A DNA stretch of 35,871 nt from Spirochaetia bacterium. Its GTDB lineage: Bacteria > Spirochaetota > Spirochaetia > CADAEX01. Under the pieces are notes generated by a model. That model searched no databases, had not been told where the DNA came from, and saw only the letters and a program-made list of their open reading frames with translations. This document shows, piece after piece, positions 14,596-22,669 of this stretch. The stretch covers positions 1-35,871 of the forward strand of contig JAKSTW010000015.1 in the NCBI GenBank assembly GCA_024402405.1. Direction: 5' to 3'. The first letter of the stretch is position 1, and each line of letters opens with the position of its first letter. The position numbers and the translations under genes are program-made.

Positions 14596-15680
14596 TCAGT
14601 CCTGTTGATGAAATCTGCGAAGCACAGTCCCAAATATCTGTTAGCTGGCCCATCAAAGTGGATACCGTCCGTGCCGTCACAGGAGACAAATCTCCCTGCT
14701 TCTATGAAAGTACATCCGTATTTTTCTGCCACTCTCATGATCTCGGCAGGAAGGCTCCTGGATTTGTTCACCTGGCTCTCGAAAAAGCTGAAGAAAAGAT
14801 CATCCTCGTTGCAGTTGGTGGATATAGGGACAGGAGCAGTGAGGAAAATCCGGATATTTTTATTCTTGGCCCTCAGTATTTCAGCCATAGTACCCATACC
14901 GTCTGCAATAGCGGCAACAGACACCTCAGAAGATGCCATAGTATCATTGTTGCCCAGCATTATCATGACACCATCATACTCTGCCAGGTCTGTGCGCTTT
15001 TCCAGTGCCTGAATTCCATTGGTAGGCTCGTCACCAGGCATATAATTCAGCACTGTGCGGCCACATACCCCATCCTCCGTCACTTCAAAACAGGCAGGAA
15101 TATATTTTTTCATGACACATGGCCACCGGGTCTCCTCATCAAAGCGTCCGCCACCCTGCCAGTCATATCCCCAGGTACTGGAACTGCCGTAACACAGTAT
15201 TTTTTTCTTCTTATCAAACACCTGGATGCCGCCAGAAGTCATGCTGTCTCCGTCAAAAGTGAACTGTCCTGAGAAATATTTTCCATCCAGCAGAGCAGGC
15301 AGCCACAGTCTGTCATCAGCCCACATCCGGTCATAAGGCATCTCAGACACAGGACACCAGAATGGGTCAGCCTCATCTGTCTCTGCAAGCGTCCCCGAAT
15401 ACGATGTGGCTTTGAACACATAGCCTCCCAGTGAATAACCATCAGCAAAAGCAAAATCAAGAGTGCCCACCAGCACCGGATCCTCAGGAGTCAGCCCGAT
15501 CTCTTCCCGGCATTCACGGACAGCAGCCTGAACCGGGGTCTCCCCTTTCTCTATCCGTCCTCCTGGAGCATTGACCTTTCCCTTTCCCAATCCTCTCTTC
15601 TTGACGATCAGAAGAACTTTATCATCCTTAAAAATATATGTTATGACTGCCCGCTCAGCAGGTTTCCAGTTTCCATCCAT
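14586..15680 (-). CDS. Fusion: MTH1-like Nudix hydrolase plus SGNH/GDSL hydrolase
   Basis: A 364-residue two-domain protein. Residues 1-145 are a Nudix domain: the Nudix box is 41-63, and MPYDRMWADDRLWLPALL closely resembles the MTH1/NUDT1 base-recognition segment with the paired aspartates (D122, D123), so oxidised purine nucleoside triphosphates are likely substrates. Residues about 160-364 are an SGNH hydrolase: block I GSSSTWGYD (nucleophile S167, with Ser where the usual GDS has Asp), block II G207, block III GNND (243-246), block V DGIH with D338 and H341. I know no established role for this pair in one chain. The gene has a near-consensus promoter with the -10 box eight bases from the ATG. 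Confidence 0.88.
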   Translation of the reverse strand: MDGNWKPAERAVITYIFKDDKVLLIVKKRGLGKGKVNAPGGRIEKGETPVQAAVRECREEIGLTPEDPVLVGTLDFAFADGYSLGGYVFKATSYSGTLAETDEADPFWCPVSEMPYDRMWADDRLWLPALLDGKYFSGQFTFDGDSMTSGGIQVFDKKKKILCYGSSSTWGYDWQGGGRFDEETRWPCVMKKYIPACFEVTEDGVCGRTVLNYMPGDEPTNGIQALEKRTDLAEYDGVMIMLGNNDTMASSEVSVAAIADGMGTMAEILRAKNKNIRIFLTAPVPISTNCNEDDLFFSFFESQVNKSRSLPAEIMRVAEKYGCTFIEAGRFVSCDGTDGIHFDGPANRYLGLCFADFINRTEWN

Positions 15681-15688
15681 ATTTGCAG

Positions 15689-15717
15689 ATTATAATAGAA
15701 CAAAAAGCCATTTACAA
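15689..15717 (-). promoter_or_regulatory. Strong leaderless promoter of the Nudix-SGNH gene
   Basis: On the minus strand TTGTAA (15717-15712), 17 bases, TATAAT (15694-15689), then eight bases to the ATG (15680). No Shine-Dalgarno fits in the space. This is the clearest leaderless case in the window. Confidence 0.65.
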
Positions 15718-15728
15718 CGGGCTGGAAC

Positions 15729-15760
15729 TTGCAAAAGTATCATTTTTTCATTACCATAAT
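15729..15760 (+). promoter_or_regulatory. Candidate promoter of ychF
   Basis: TTGCAA (15729-15734) with TACCAT at 17 bases (15752-15757) or CATAAT at 20 bases (15755-15760). The gene itself has a good Shine-Dalgarno, CGGAGG, six bases before the ATG. Confidence 0.3.
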
Positions 15761-15774
15761 CCCGGAGGCGAACC

Positions 15775-16896
15775 ATGGGACTTAATTGTGGTATCGTAGG
15801 TCTTCCTAACGTAGGAAAATCAACTATCTTTTCAGCTGTCACATCAGCACCGGCCGAAGCGGCCAATTATCCGTTCTGTACTATTGAGCCAAATGTGGGA
15901 ATAGTGAATATGCCGGACAAACGGCTGGACAACCTTTCAGCACTTTTCAAGCCAAAGAAAACGATCCCTGCCATTGTGGAGTTTGTGGATATAGCAGGTC
16001 TCGTAGGAGGAGCTTCCAAAGGTGAGGGACTTGGCAATAAATTTCTGTCACATATCAGACAGGTAGGAGTCATCGCCCATGTGGTGCGCTGCTTTGAGAA
16101 TGGCGATATCATACATGTAAGGGAAAATTCCAGAGTCGAAGCACCTGTTGACCCTGCTTCTGATATCGAGACAATAAATATTGAGCTGGCTCTTGCAGAT
16201 CTGGAAACAGTTGAGAAAAGAATGGCCAAGACAGAAAAACTTCTGAAGGCTAAAGATCAGGCAAAAGCGGCAAGAGCGGAAATGGATGTTCTGGAAATGC
16301 TCCAGAAATGTCTTTCCGATGGAAAAGCAGCAAGGACACTGGACTTCAATGATGAGCAGCTGGCTATCGTAAGGGATCTGCAGCTCATCACCATGAAAAA
16401 ACAGCTTTATGTGTGCAATGTGGATGAAGAATCTGTAAACAGCGGCAACAAGTATTCCAAGATCGTTGAGGAAATTGCGGCAAAAGAGGGTTCAGCAGCC
16501 ATTATCGTATGCGGTAAGCTTGAGGCAGAAATAGCCATGCTGGAAACACAGGAAGAGCGTGACGAGTTTCTGCAGATGGCAGGTCTGGAAGAATCAGGAC
16601 TGGGCAAACTCATACATGCTGCATATGAACTGCTGGGACTCAGAACTTTCTTTACTGCCGGCGAGGACGAATGCAGGGCATGGACTTACCATAACGGAGA
16701 CAAAGCGCCACAGGCAGCAGGAGTCATCCACACAGACTTTGAGAAAGGATTCATCAAGGCAGAAGTTTACAGCTATGATGATATAATGGAACTGAAGACC
16801 GAGCAGCAGATAAAACTGGCAGGAAAGCTCAGGATAGAAGGAAAGGATTATGTGGTGCAGGACGGAGATGTAATGCACTTCAGATTCAATGTATGA
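15775..16896 (+). CDS. ychF: Obg-like GTPase/ATPase YchF
   Basis: A 373-residue YchF (OLA1) protein, a ribosome-associated P-loop nucleotidase that prefers ATP. G1 is GLPNVGKST near residue 9, the switch region is FCTIEPNVGIV, G3 is VDIAGLVGGASKGEGLGNKFL, G4 is the family's NVDEES, and the C-terminal TGS domain holds TFFTAGEDECRAWTYHNGDKAPQAAG and the final VQDGDVMHFRFNV. The order coiled coil then TGS is normal and the length is close to the usual ~363. Single-gene unit with a strong Shine-Dalgarno and a hairpin after the stop. Confidence 0.97.
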   Translation: MGLNCGIVGLPNVGKSTIFSAVTSAPAEAANYPFCTIEPNVGIVNMPDKRLDNLSALFKPKKTIPAIVEFVDIAGLVGGASKGEGLGNKFLSHIRQVGVIAHVVRCFENGDIIHVRENSRVEAPVDPASDIETINIELALADLETVEKRMAKTEKLLKAKDQAKAARAEMDVLEMLQKCLSDGKAARTLDFNDEQLAIVRDLQLITMKKQLYVCNVDEESVNSGNKYSKIVEEIAAKEGSAAIIVCGKLEAEIAMLETQEERDEFLQMAGLEESGLGKLIHAAYELLGLRTFFTAGEDECRAWTYHNGDKAPQAAGVIHTDFEKGFIKAEVYSYDDIMELKTEQQIKLAGKLRIEGKDYVVQDGDVMHFRFNV

Positions 16897-16908
16897 TCAT
16901 GTTCCGTT

Positions 16909-16925
16909 CCCCTGCTCTGCAGGGG
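16909..16925. terminator. Hairpin between ychF and the convergent M15 peptidase gene
   Basis: CCCCTGC (909-915), TCT, GCAGGGG (919-925 of 16900s). The 7-bp GC-rich stem is 12 bases after the ychF stop. The T-run after it is short and broken (ATATAACTTTT), so termination strength is uncertain. Confidence 0.6.
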
Positions 16926-16934
16926 ATATAACTT

Positions 16935-17588
16935 TTACTGGCAGTATTGGAAATGCTGGTAATCCTTCACTCTGCTCCAGCTGCCGCCCCACTTAAACCC
17001 GGCATCAGTGAACAGTTTATAACACAGATCATTCTCATCGATCTTATAATCGAATTCTTTTGTTCTGTCTGTATATGGTACACCGGCAGCTGGTTCTATA
17101 TACATTTCGCCATTGCGGTTCGTCACACAGGGATTATAAAGAGGATTTATATCAACAGCCAGTCCATATCCATGCAATGAAATTCTGGAAGTTCCTGAGA
17201 TAGGTCTGAAATTGAAGCAGGATGTATTGTTGTCCGTCATGGAAAGCTCATCATCAGCATCATACTCATCCACCAGAACCATCCGTTCAATAGGATATCC
17301 TGCATCATACAATTTTTCAAAAATATCCAGGAGTTTTTCAGCTATCACCTCATTGCAGATCATCTCACCCTCAAGGCTCTCACCCTCCAGATTTTTATGC
17401 AATATATGAAGATACCGCAGATCTTCCAAGGCAACAGGACATCCCTCTTTATATGATCTGCCATCGATCCTGGCAAATATATCATCAGTGATAGGTTCAG
17501 AATAGAAAGAGAGATTCTCAGCCGGCAGCAGCATGGGAATCAGAGTCTGTGCAATAATGAAAAAGTATAAAATAAAATATTTTCTCAT
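16935..17588 (-). CDS. Exported M15-family D-Ala-D-Ala carboxypeptidase-like peptidase
   Basis: A 217-residue protein with an N-terminal signal peptide (MRKYFILYFFIIAQTLIPML) and an M15 zinc peptidase domain. Zinc ligands are in SLHGYGLAVDINPLYNP (His and Asp, the SxHxxGxAxD motif) and the late His of DYQHFQYCQ; the GFKWGGSWSRVKDYQHF segment resembles M15C endopeptidases. It should cut stem peptides of peptidoglycan in the periplasm. The ATG is only three bases past the T-run of the terminator closing the fusA-ATPase unit, with no Shine-Dalgarno and no clear promoter, so how it is expressed is unclear. Confidence 0.87.
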   Translation of the reverse strand: MRKYFILYFFIIAQTLIPMLLPAENLSFYSEPITDDIFARIDGRSYKEGCPVALEDLRYLHILHKNLEGESLEGEMICNEVIAEKLLDIFEKLYDAGYPIERMVLVDEYDADDELSMTDNNTSCFNFRPISGTSRISLHGYGLAVDINPLYNPCVTNRNGEMYIEPAAGVPYTDRTKEFDYKIDENDLCYKLFTDAGFKWGGSWSRVKDYQHFQYCQ

Positions 17589-17590
17589 AG

Positions 17591-17626
17591 CAAAAAAACA
17601 AAGGGCATCCTGTCTTGGATGCCCTT
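17591..17626 (-). terminator. Strong terminator after the ATPase gene
   Basis: AAGGGCATCC (17601-17610), loop TGTCTT, GGATGCCCTT (17617-17626): a perfect 10-bp stem. Read leftward it is followed by TGTTTTTTT (17600-17592). The M15 peptidase ATG follows three bases later. Confidence 0.85.
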
Positions 17627-17650
17627 ATACTCCCTGATATAACTCAGAGA

Positions 17651-18349
17651 TTATTTATCAGCAATAAGGAGTGTCTTAGGATCCAGGAACAGCTTGATCT
17701 CTTTGTTGCTGTTTGTACTGTCCTTAACAACCTTCACCTGAATTCTTTCTTCCTTGAATCTGAGAGAAATGATGAAATCCACATCATCCTTGATCTTAGT
17801 AAGCTCACAAGGGAAGTCATTCTCATCAAAAATCACATCATCAGATTTCAGTGATGCACTGATCCAGATCTCAACACCTGCTTTCTCAGCAAATGCCTTA
17901 AGTCTGTCCAGGTCTGCTTTCTCTGCCTTCTGGAAGTTATATCCGTCAATGATGATCGTGTCAGCCTTGAAATTGCCAGGTCCGATCATTGCCTCCAGGC
18001 TGTTTATGATCTGCTGGTCAACGATTCCATCCTGAACAAAGCTCATTATGACTCTGTTCTTCATAATAAGCTCACGGAGCTCATCAACATTATCAATTTT
18101 CTTGCCGGCTGTGAGTTCTGCAAAAAGATCCTCATACCAGCTGATTATATAGTCTGTTCTTTTGGAGAAAGAAACATGAAGCACCTGCTTGCCTGCAAGA
18201 AGTTTCTCAATGGCAATATGTACCAGACATGCTGTCTTACCTACTCCTTTCTTAGAAGCAATAACAGTCACTTTTCCTTTGTCCATTCCGCCTGTGAGGG
18301 AATCTTCCAGCACACGCAGAGGGCTTTTATCTGTCAATACTGAATTCAT
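17651..18349 (-). CDS. RecA/DnaB/KaiC-like P-loop ATPase, unknown function
   Basis: A 232-residue single-domain ATPase. Walker A is in SKKGVGKTACL (about residues 32-42) and Walker B is TIIIDGYNF (about 138-146). The preceding LTGGMDKGKVTVIA is typical of the DnaB-helicase and KaiC/RadA group. There is no helicase N-domain or zinc finger, so it is neither DnaB nor RadA. The C-terminal part ends in LFLDPKTLLIADK. It follows fusA by 24 bases with a strong AAGGAG Shine-Dalgarno, and a terminator follows. A link with translation is only suggested by position. Confidence 0.75.
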   Translation of the reverse strand: MNSVLTDKSPLRVLEDSLTGGMDKGKVTVIASKKGVGKTACLVHIAIEKLLAGKQVLHVSFSKRTDYIISWYEDLFAELTAGKKIDNVDELRELIMKNRVIMSFVQDGIVDQQIINSLEAMIGPGNFKADTIIIDGYNFQKAEKADLDRLKAFAEKAGVEIWISASLKSDDVIFDENDFPCELTKIKDDVDFIISLRFKEERIQVKVVKDSTNSNKEIKLFLDPKTLLIADK

Positions 18350-18373
18350 TCGTATTCTCCTTCTTTTAAATTT

Positions 18374-20455
18374 TTATTTCTTAGGCTGTTCCTGATACTT
18401 CTTCATAAGCTCATCGGAAACTGACTTAGGAACCTTTCCATACTTCTGGAATTCCATTGTGAACTCAGCCTTACCCTGTGTCAGAGAACGGAGAACTGTG
18501 GAATATCCGAACATCTCACTCAGTGGAACCTCGGCATCAACATGGCACAGTGCACCTTCCTCAACAGAAGATACGATCATACCTCTTCTCTGGTTGATAC
18601 TTGCGAAAATATTTCCCTGGAATTCAGTAGGTCCCTCAACAGCAACTTTCATGATAGGTTCCAGAATTTCCGGAGCGGCCTTCATGTAAGCTTCCTTAAA
18701 AGCTCCGATAGCAGCCAGCTGGAATGCCATATCAGAAGAATCGACAGGGTGTGACTGACCGTCGTTTACAGTAACCTTGATGCCTACTACAGGGAATTTG
18801 ATGAGCATACCCTTGTTCAGAGAAGCCTGGAATCCCTTGTCAACAGCAGGAATAAATTCTGTAGGGATCTTTCCTCCCTTGACCTCGTTCACGAACTCGT
18901 AGTTCTTGCCATCTTCCTCAAGAGGTTCGATCCAACCGCAGACCTTACCGTACTGACCAGAACCACCAGTCTGCTTCTTATGTGTATATTCGAAGGTAGC
19001 CTTCTTTGTGATCGTCTCTCTGTATGCAACCTGAGGAGCACCTGTGATGACCTCAGCCTTATACTCTCTCTTCATTCTCTCAACATATACATCAAGATGA
19101 AGCTCTCCCATACCCTGGATGATCGTCTCGTTTGATTCTTCATCAACATAGCATCTGAATGTAGGGTCTTCCTTGGTGAATCTGTTGATGGCCTTTGCCA
19201 TATTGTCAGCAGCTTTCTTGTCCACAGGTTTGATGGAAAGTGAGATTACTGCATCAGGAACATACATAGATGTCATTGAGTAGTTGAGTCCTGGAGATAC
19301 GAATGTATCACCGGAAGCACAGTCAACACCGAAGAGTGCCACAATGTCTCCGCAGCCTCCCTCGTTGATATCTTCCATGGTGCTGGCATGCATCTTGATA
19401 AGACGTCCTACCTTGAATTTCTTCTTGGCTCTTGTATTGTAAAGCTCATCACCTTTTTTGATAGTTCCCTGATAAATTCTGATATATGTGAGCTGACCGT
19501 ACTGACCATCCTCAAGCTTGAATGCCAGAGCTACAGTAGGCTTGCTGGAATCTGACTGGAGAACGATCTCCTTCTCGTTGTCATCCAGGTCAAGTGCTGT
19601 ATTCTCAATATCCTCAGGAGCAGGGAGATATCTGACAACTGCATCCAGAAGCGGCTGGATACCTTTGTTCTTATATGCAGAACCCATGAATACAGGAACC
19701 ATCTCTCTTGCGAGAACTCCCTTTCTTACTGCATCATGAATCATTTCCTCTGTCTCGCGTCCGTCCAGATAAGCTTCAGCCAGCTCATCAGAGAACATGG
19801 ATGCTGCATCCAGAAGCTCTTCCCTCTTCTCATTTGCCTCATCGACCAGGTCAGCAGGAATATCCTCCTCCACCAGTTCGAGACCGCTGTCACCGCGGAA
19901 ATAGATAGCCTTCATCTTAACCAGGTCAACAACACCCTCAAGCTTCTCTTCCAGTCCGATAGGAATCTGCATGAGAACTGAGTTGAGTCCCAGCTTGTCA
20001 TGAAGCTGTTCCTTGACCCTGTATGGGTTGGCACCTGTTCTGTCACACTTGTTGACAAATGCCAGTCTAGGAACCTTATATCTCTTAAGCTGTCTGTCGA
20101 CTGTGATCGACTGTGACTGAACACCGCCTACAGAACAGAGAACCAGGATGGCACCATCGAGAACACGGAGAGCTCTCTCAACCTCTACAGTGAAGTCAAC
20201 GTGACCCGGAGTATCGATAACATTGATCGGTGTTCCCTTCCAGACTACGTTTGTTGCAGCGGAGGCAATTGTGATTCCTCTCTCGCGTTCAAGTTCCATG
20301 GAGTCCATTGTTGCGCCGACTCCATCTTTTCCTCTTACTTCATGAATCGCATGTATCTTATTACAATAAAAAAGAATTCTTTCTGAAAGAGTTGTTTTTC
20401 CGGAATCAATATGAGCACTGATACCGATGTTTCTTAATTTTTTCTCAAGATCCAT
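18374..20455 (-). CDS. fusA: Elongation factor G
   Basis: A 693-residue EF-G that drives GTP-dependent translocation on the ribosome. GTPase motifs are AHIDSGKTT (about 14-22), [15 protein letters not shown] and NKCD. All later domains are present, including [11 protein letters not shown] (domain IV start) and [28 protein letters not shown] (domain V). The switch region [20 protein letters not shown] resembles the spirochaete/planctomycete/mitochondrial EF-G group more than the proteobacterial FusA; this grouping is from memory. It has its own promoter and a Shine-Dalgarno AAGGAA, and is not in a str operon with rpsL, rpsG and tuf. Confidence 0.96.
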   Translation of the reverse strand: MDLEKKLRNIGISAHIDSGKTTLSERILFYCNKIHAIHEVRGKDGVGATMDSMELERERGITIASAATNVVWKGTPINVIDTPGHVDFTVEVERALRVLDGAILVLCSVGGVQSQSITVDRQLKRYKVPRLAFVNKCDRTGANPYRVKEQLHDKLGLNSVLMQIPIGLEEKLEGVVDLVKMKAIYFRGDSGLELVEEDIPADLVDEANEKREELLDAASMFSDELAEAYLDGRETEEMIHDAVRKGVLAREMVPVFMGSAYKNKGIQPLLDAVVRYLPAPEDIENTALDLDDNEKEIVLQSDSSKPTVALAFKLEDGQYGQLTYIRIYQGTIKKGDELYNTRAKKKFKVGRLIKMHASTMEDINEGGCGDIVALFGVDCASGDTFVSPGLNYSMTSMYVPDAVISLSIKPVDKKAADNMAKAINRFTKEDPTFRCYVDEESNETIIQGMGELHLDVYVERMKREYKAEVITGAPQVAYRETITKKATFEYTHKKQTGGSGQYGKVCGWIEPLEEDGKNYEFVNEVKGGKIPTEFIPAVDKGFQASLNKGMLIKFPVVGIKVTVNDGQSHPVDSSDMAFQLAAIGAFKEAYMKAAPEILEPIMKVAVEGPTEFQGNIFASINQRRGMIVSSVEEGALCHVDAEVPLSEMFGYSTVLRSLTQGKAEFTMEFQKYGKVPKSVSDELMKKYQEQPKK

Positions 20456-20493
20456 TGAAATTTCCTTATCATTAAATGAAAAATATGCAAATA

Positions 20494-20522
20494 ATAATAT
20501 AAATATTAAAGTAATTTTTCAA
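20494..20522 (-). promoter_or_regulatory. Promoter of fusA
   Basis: On the minus strand TTGAAA (20522-20517), 17 bases, TATTAT (20499-20494). The leader is about 35 bases. Confidence 0.5.
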
Positions 20523-20548
20523 TACCCCTGATATAATGATTTTACATC

Positions 20549-20576
20549 TTGAAAATATTTGTCATTAGTTTATAAA
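20549..20576 (+). promoter_or_regulatory. Promoter of thrH
   Basis: TTGAAA (20549-20554), 16 bases, TATAAA (20571-20576). The leader is about 26 bases and contains a TTGGAGAG Shine-Dalgarno before the ATG. Confidence 0.5.
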
Positions 20577-20609
20577 TTATATAAAAAAATCTGACTTGGA
20601 GAGATAAAT

Positions 20610-21218
20610 ATGTTTGTAGTTTGCCTTGACCTGGAGGGAGTGCTTGTCCCTGAAATATGGATAAATGTAGCTGAGAAAACAGGAATAAAGGAGCTCAGGC
20701 TCACCACCAGAGATATTCCTGATTATGACGTGCTGATGAAAGGCAGAATCGAGATACTGAAACAGCACAACCTGACTCTGAAAGATATACAGGATGTGAT
20801 AGCCACCATGAAGCCTCTGGACGGTGCAAAGGAATTCATGACAGAACTCAGAAGCCTGACACAGGCCGTGATCCTGTCCGACACTTTCGACCAGTTTGCC
20901 AAGCCGCTCATGAAACAGCTGAACTGGCCTACGATTTTCTGCAACACACTTACAGTGGATGACAGCAACATGATAACCGGATACAAGCTCAGACAGAAGG
21001 ATGGCAAAAAACATGCGGTAGAGGGATTCCATTCCATGAATCTGAAAGTGTTTGCATCAGGCGACTCATACAATGACCTGTCCATGATAAAAGAGGCAGA
21101 CGGTGGAATGCTTTTCTGTCCTCCGCAGAAAATAATCGATGAGAATCCGCAGATAAAAGTAGCACACGATTATGATGACCTTCTGTGCGGAATAAAGACT
21201 CTGCTGAAAACTATCTGA
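20610..21218 (+). CDS. thrH: ThrH phosphoserine phosphatase / phosphoserine:homoserine phosphotransferase
   Basis: A 202-residue HAD-superfamily protein matching ThrH of Pseudomonas along its length: CLDLEGVLVPEIWI (nucleophile D7), ATTRDIPDYDVLMKGR-like segment, VILSDTFDQF (motif II Ser/Thr), GYKLRQKDGKK (motif III Lys) and SGDSYNDLSMIKEA (motif IV Asp). ThrH removes phosphate from phosphoserine and can pass it to homoserine, linking serine and threonine synthesis. Clear promoter, strong Shine-Dalgarno and a terminator mark it as a single-gene unit. Confidence 0.93.
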   Translation: MFVVCLDLEGVLVPEIWINVAEKTGIKELRLTTRDIPDYDVLMKGRIEILKQHNLTLKDIQDVIATMKPLDGAKEFMTELRSLTQAVILSDTFDQFAKPLMKQLNWPTIFCNTLTVDDSNMITGYKLRQKDGKKHAVEGFHSMNLKVFASGDSYNDLSMIKEADGGMLFCPPQKIIDENPQIKVAHDYDDLLCGIKTLLKTI

Positions 21219-21280
21219 AAAGATGATCTGTGATTTTTGCTCTGCATGTCATTGCCATGATGCCATCAGGGCAAAAAAAA

Positions 21281-21300
21281 AGATTCTCTTATGAGAATCT
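21281..21300. terminator. Bidirectional terminator between thrH and the 39-residue peptide gene
   Basis: AGATTCTC (21281-21288), TTAT, GAGAATCT (21293-21300): a perfect 8-bp stem. A run of A (21273-21280) precedes it and GTTCTTTTTT follows, so U-rich tails are available for both the plus-strand thrH and the minus-strand small gene. Confidence 0.85.
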
Positions 21301-21326
21301 GTTCTTTTTTTATCAGGAATCTGACC

Positions 21327-21446
21327 TCAGAATCCTAATACATGGGCTACAACTGCAATCACCAGCATTCCCGCCATGGCAATCACACTGTAACACTGTA
21401 CATCACACATTGCCTTCTGGGCAGTGCATACTGTATTCAATGACAT
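21327..21446 (-). CDS. Small 39-residue Cys-containing membrane peptide
   Basis: A short gene below usual ORF cut-offs. It reads MSLNTVCTAQKAMCDVQCYS, then a hydrophobic stretch (VIAMAGMLVIAVVAHVLGF) to the stop. The N-terminal half has cysteines at 7, 14 and 18; the second half (about residues 20-39) is one membrane helix ending at the C-terminus. Support is strong: AAGGAGG seven bases before the ATG, a TTGACA-17-TATATT promoter, and a hairpin terminator 27 bases after the stop. No family recognised. The signals suggest an abundant transcript; a tail-anchored or regulatory small membrane protein is a guess. Confidence 0.75.
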   Translation of the reverse strand: MSLNTVCTAQKAMCDVQCYSVIAMAGMLVIAVVAHVLGF

Positions 21447-21504
21447 ACTCGTGCCTCCTTTTTGTTCTTTTACAGGAGTATTTTAAAAAACCTCTTACAT
21501 AATC

Positions 21505-21533
21505 AATATACGTATAACATAAAAATTTGTCAA
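21505..21533 (-). promoter_or_regulatory. Near-consensus sigma-70 promoter of the small membrane peptide gene
   Basis: On the minus strand TTGACA (21533-21528), exactly 17 bases, TATATT (21510-21505). The -35 is perfect and the -10 matches five of six. The expected leader is about 50 bases. Confidence 0.75.
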
Positions 21534-21534
21534 C

Positions 21535-21556
21535 AGATATAAAAGACAAAATATCT
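21535..21556. repeat. Inverted repeat between the HAD gene stop and the small gene promoter
   Basis: AGATAT (21535-21540), AAAAGACAAA, ATATCT (21551-21556). It overlaps the HAD stop codon and abuts the -35 box. It might be a weak terminator of the long tig-to-HAD transcript or an operator of the next promoter. Confidence 0.35.
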
Positions 21557-22167
21557 CAGAAAGACTGGATCCCCTTTTTATCAGGATGAGCTTCGAACCA
21601 GCTGTTCCATTCCGAGATTTCCTCCCCGTCATGGATCACATAGGCTCTGGCAGCCTGATCTGCCAGGAATCGGTCTGACCAGGTGTCACTGTAGAACTCA
21701 TCAATTGGTGTGTCGCCATAATGTTTCCTGTAGTTCTGAAGCTTGTACTCTCCGATGGCAAACATTCCGTCGATCTTACCAGTTCTTTTATCCATAGGCG
21801 TGGCCACCAGCCCCCTGACATTCAGCCGTCTGCATATAGGCTCCATCAGAAAGGCCGGGGTTCCGCTGGCAATCACATCATCAGATCTTTTGCGGGAAGC
21901 ATACCATTTTTTCATATACTTCTCCACCTGATCCCAGTATTCCTCCAGAAGATGCTCCAGATTTCCGTCCCTGTCAATTTTCTTCAGGAAAGAATACTCA
22001 TGCTCACGGGCAACCGTCTTTGTGACAGCCTTCATCCGGAGCAGCATATCCCAGAAATGCCAGTTTATCTTATAAAGAAAGAACCCCTTCTTTGCAAAGA
22101 TAAAATTGAAGAATCTCTGCTCACTGTCTCCGGTGAAAAGCGTCTCATCAAAATCGTATACGTTCAT
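21556..22167 (-). CDS. HAD-IB family phosphatase
   Basis: A 203-residue HAD hydrolase of the SerB-like IB group. Motif I is DFDETL (D5, D7), motif II is ASGTPAFL, the lysine motif is around EYKLQNYR, and the acidic motif IV is YSDTWSDRFLA. The substrate is unknown; phosphoserine, phosphatidylglycerophosphate or similar small phosphates are candidates in this group. It is the last gene of the tig-to-HAD run, six bases after the adenosine-specific kinase gene. It is not a duplicate of thrH; overall similarity is limited to HAD motifs. Confidence 0.85.
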   Translation of the reverse strand: MNVYDFDETLFTGDSEQRFFNFIFAKKGFFLYKINWHFWDMLLRMKAVTKTVAREHEYSFLKKIDRDGNLEHLLEEYWDQVEKYMKKWYASRKRSDDVIASGTPAFLMEPICRRLNVRGLVATPMDKRTGKIDGMFAIGEYKLQNYRKHYGDTPIDEFYSDTWSDRFLADQAARAYVIHDGEEISEWNSWFEAHPDKKGIQSF

Positions 22168-22173
22168 ATAACC

Positions 22174-22662
22174 TTAAAATTTATATCCGAACATCCTCAG
22201 CATGTCTTTCCGGTCTTTTTTATCAGCCTCGCCCTCAATTCCCTTCGGAGAGAAACCGTCTATCACGCCCAGAATACCATTGCCCTGCTCTGTACCAGCC
22301 ACAATCAGCTGAAGCGGATTGGCTGTGGCAGCAAAAATATTCACCACCTCACCGCAGGCCTGAACAGCTTTCAGGATATTGATCGGGAAAGCCTTCTTTA
22401 TAAGCAGGTAGAAAGTATGTCCGGCACCGGCAGCAGCGGCATTGTCAGCAGCAGCCTTAACCAGCTCATCATTGTTTCCGGCAGTACGGATAAGACATGG
22501 ACCGGATGCTTCACTGAAAGCAAGTCCGTATTCAATGCCAGGTACTGCAGAAACTATTATCTCCTGCAGGTCTTCCACTGTCTTTATGAAATGGGACTGT
22601 CCCACTATGATATTCGAATCTTCAGGTATTATAGCCTGAACAGCAGAAATCTTAACGTCCAT
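22174..22662 (-). CDS. Adenosine-specific kinase family protein (DUF355)
   Basis: A 162-residue protein of the archaeal/thermophile-rich family annotated as adenosine-specific kinase. Marked segments are the N-terminal NIIVGQSHFIKTVEDL, YGLAFSEASGPCLIRTAGND-like stretch, GHTFYLLIKKAFPINILKAV, NIFAATANPLQLIV, and GNGILGVIDGFSPKGIE. Biochemical evidence for the family is limited. The start is the ATG at 22662, which has GTGAGG five bases upstream that also contains the pheT stop; a longer frame from 22695 adds MTLSLRTSEAK and overlaps pheT. A patchy family found beside an archaeal-type PheRS suggests both have an archaeal-like history, which is an inference. Confidence 0.85.
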   Translation of the reverse strand: MDVKISAVQAIIPEDSNIIVGQSHFIKTVEDLQEIIVSAVPGIEYGLAFSEASGPCLIRTAGNNDELVKAAADNAAAAGAGHTFYLLIKKAFPINILKAVQACGEVVNIFAATANPLQLIVAGTEQGNGILGVIDGFSPKGIEGEADKKDRKDMLRMFGYKF

Positions 22663-22669
22663 CTTCGCC

